A stretch of DNA of 64,000 nucleotides from UBA6623 sp965217195 (GTDB lineage Bacteria > Acidobacteriota > Terriglobia > Bryobacterales > UBA6623): NCBI GenBank assembly GCA_965217195.1, contig CBDCHL010000002.1, positions 434,001-498,000 on the forward strand, written 5' to 3'. The notes under the pieces are model-generated. The model was not told the DNA's origin and ran no database searches. It was given only the letters and a program-made list of their open reading frames with translations. Shown here piece after piece: positions 62,497-64,000 of this stretch. Position numbers and translations under genes: made by a program. Every line of letters begins with the position of its first letter. Position 1 is the first letter of the stretch.

Positions 62497-62849
62497 ATGG
62501 AGAAGGATCGCCCGCTCTGCCTGGCGCGCGCGGACTTAGATCATCTCGTGTTCCTGCCGCGGGGCAACACGGCACTCACCCGACGAGCGAGGAAATACTC
62601 CACTCTCTCGCCTGTTGTCGTGCGGTTCAGTCGGTCGCGAAAGCGGTACGAGCGCCAGGGTGTGTTGGTGGAAGAGCAGGCACTCGGGCAAGCCGAACAC
62701 GAATGCATGCGGACGCCGAGGCGCGCGGGCTGTCTCGTGCTCGTGCCGCCGAACGACGCGAGCGCATGGACGAACAGTATGTGAGAGCGTTCGCGGAGCA
62801 CGCCGTGCGCGGTCGCATGCCAAACATGTCATGCCCGGGTCCGTATTGA
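62497..62849 (+). pseudogene. DUF2293-type protein remnant, frameshifted
   Basis: From ATG 62497 the first frame encodes 'PLCLARADLDHLVFLPRGNT', 'ALTRRARKYSTLSPVVVRFS' and 'RYERQGVLVEEQALGQAEHEC', as in DUF2293-annotated proteins. At about 62707 the similarity moves to another frame ('HADAEARG', then 'AAERRERMDEQYVRAFAE'), consistent with loss of one base, and ends at TGA 62847. The C-terminal core expected after this point was not found. The family assignment is from memory of these conserved blocks and is moderate. Confidence 0.6.
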
Positions 62850-63035
62850 GGTTCGCGCTTATGCCACGGCGCCGCGCTAAGTCGGGGTCGCCCCTACCAG
62901 CCGGTAATGCTGCCGTGCAGCCCGCGAACGCAGAGTTCGTGTCGGCAGAGACGTCTCAGGCGTACGCAGATGGGTCGATGACCTGAGCCCACAGACCCCA
63001 TACATTTGTTCAGATGCTGTCTGCGGGAGGCGAGG

Positions 63036-64000
63036 CTAGAGCCGTTCTTCCAGGATGTCCATTATCCGTGAAGACGCGTGGCCGTCCCAAAAATGTGGCC
63101 TTCCACCTTCCCAAGCCGATTCGCTCAGTACTTCTTGCACCGCCGCTAGGATCGCGTCCGGGCTGACGCCCACAAGGCGGTTTGTGCCTTCCTGAATCGT
63201 CGCGGGCCGCTCGGTATTCTCGCGAAGCGTCAAGCAAGGTACGCCAAGGATCGTCGTCTCCTCCTGGACTCCACCAGAGTCGGTGAGAACAAATCGTGAT
63301 TCCGCAGTTAGCTGCAGAAAATCGATATACCCGGCGGGAGGCAATAGACGTATGCCTCGGCTGGATACTTGCGAGGATTCGATCCTTTGGAGGGTTCTCG
63401 GGTGAGCCGGGAAGACGATTGGTATCCGCTCGGAGATTGCCGTCAAAACTTCGAGTAGCCGGGCGAGTTGCTCAGGATCGTCTACGTTCGACGGCCGATG
63501 CAACGTCGCAACCGCATATGTTTTCGGCGCCAAGTCGAGTCTCGAGAGAATTGTTGACTCCCGAGCGCGGTCGCGCAAGCGGAGCAGGGTATCAATCATT
63601 ACGTTCCCGACCAAGAAGACGCGGTCGTCGGGCACACCCTCCGCCCTCAAGTTGTCAACACCGCTCTGCTCGGAGGCGAATAGGTAGTCCGACAGAGTGT
63701 CAGTGACGATGCGGTTTATCTCCTCCGGCATTCGTCGGTCGCCGCTTCTCAAGCCCGCCTCGACATGTGCGATGGGAATCTGCAGCTCTGCCGCCGCCAA
63801 CGCCGCCCCAAGGGTCGAGCGGACATCTCCGACGACCAGCACAAGGGCGGGTTTAGCCTGCTCGAGGACGGGCGCTATCGACTGCATGATCGCCCCAGTT
63901 TGTTGACCCTGGCCGTATCCTCCGACACACAGGTTGTGATACGGTTCCGGCAGACCGAGATCATCGAAGAATTGCCGCGACATTTCGGGAGAGAAATGCT
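63036..64000 (-). CDS. wecB: UDP-N-acetylglucosamine 2-epimerase (non-hydrolysing), partial
   Basis: The frame runs off the right edge, so about 45 N-terminal residues are missing. The visible 320 or so residues include 'VVGDVRSTLGAALAAAELQI', 'AHVEAGLRSGDRRMPEEINR' (catalytic region), 'TLHRPSNVDD' and 'VLTDSGGVQEE', which are diagnostic of WecB/MnaA. It makes UDP-ManNAc for surface polysaccharide. The internal Met at 63983 is not the start, since the family's 'HFSPEM' context continues upstream. Confidence 0.93.
   Translation of the reverse strand, partial: HFSPEMSRQFFDDLGLPEPYHNLCVGGYGQGQQTGAIMQSIAPVLEQAKPALVLVVGDVRSTLGAALAAAELQIPIAHVEAGLRSGDRRMPEEINRIVTDTLSDYLFASEQSGVDNLRAEGVPDDRVFLVGNVMIDTLLRLRDRARESTILSRLDLAPKTYAVATLHRPSNVDDPEQLARLLEVLTAISERIPIVFPAHPRTLQRIESSQVSSRGIRLLPPAGYIDFLQLTAESRFVLTDSGGVQEETTILGVPCLTLRENTERPATIQEGTNRLVGVSPDAILAAVQEVLSESAWEGGRPHFWDGHASSRIMDILEERL

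Noticed and set aside
62451..62986. Other open frames around the DUF2293 remnant
   Set aside because: Apart from the two frames used for the remnant they are Arg/Ser-rich shadows without family patterns.

Overview
The window is about 64 kb of chromosomal, fairly GC-rich DNA (roughly 60% by eye), densely packed with genes. It looks like a free-living Gram-negative bacterium. Support comes from an outer-membrane barrel paired with a periplasmic decaheme cytochrome, several lipoprotein and Sec signals, a Spy/CpxP-like periplasmic protein, a TonB-type C-terminal domain fused to an M56 peptidase, and an atpHAGDC-type F-ATPase operon. The mix (tandem DUF507, M56-TonB fusion next to BlaI, FecR-domain protein with a Gly/Tyr/Arg-rich tail, DmsE-type cytochrome with barrel, Uma2 nuclease) is reminiscent of Acidobacteriota or deltaproteobacteria-like lineages, but the sequence alone does not settle the phylum. 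No rRNA, tRNA, CRISPR array or complete insertion sequence was recognised.

Layout. 0-7.6 kb: SnoaL-like protein, SDR oxidoreductase, Uma2 nuclease, MFS transporter, PilZ protein, exported quinohemoprotein dehydrogenase, orphan LytTR regulator, adenosine-specific-kinase-like protein. 7.6-17 kb: hairpin-rich repeat region, dicluster ferredoxin, a frameshifted LOG-family gene with a perfect 75-bp tandem duplication, SGNH hydrolase, unknown membrane protein, exported monoheme cytochrome facing a metal-binding secreted protein, tandem DUF507, and a large secreted protein flanked by two repeat copies. 17-26 kb: long-chain acyl-CoA synthetase, a 58-residue protein coupled to an amidase, and atpHAGDC on the minus strand with a repeat copy between atpG and atpD. 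26-36 kb: O-methyltransferase, MOSC protein, RNase R, a BlaI/M56-TonB regulatory pair, then GH127 hydrolase, alanine:sodium symporter and an amidohydrolase lipoprotein. 36-45 kb: three unrelated-class metallophosphoesterases, SpoU methyltransferase with RarA, a DAACS symporter, a Phd/VapC toxin-antitoxin pair, an exported HpcH/HpaI-type aldolase and a cupin. 45-52.5 kb: a minus-strand run holding FecR protein, Spy-like protein, two unknown membrane proteins, an outer-membrane barrel and a decaheme cytochrome. 52.7-64 kb: VOC protein coupled to a second DAACS symporter that appears to start with CTG, Tat-like VOC protein, MFS transporter, dapF (second catalytic Cys replaced by Ser), glcF, class III aminotransferase, a collapsed Gfo/Idh/MocA remnant, double-GNAT protein, VOC protein, a DUF2293-type remnant and a partial wecB.

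How it fits together. The most notable system is the decaheme cytochrome plus barrel (49.5-52.5 kb). It resembles an MtrAB/PioAB/DmsEF porin-cytochrome conduit that moves electrons across the outer membrane; no surface MtrC-like partner is present in the window. A ~100-bp family of triple-hairpin repeats occurs five times, including inside the ATP synthase operon, and a second ~100-bp family occurs twice. The 60-63 kb stretch carries two decayed genes next to a wecB start, suggesting a region of gene loss beside a polysaccharide locus.
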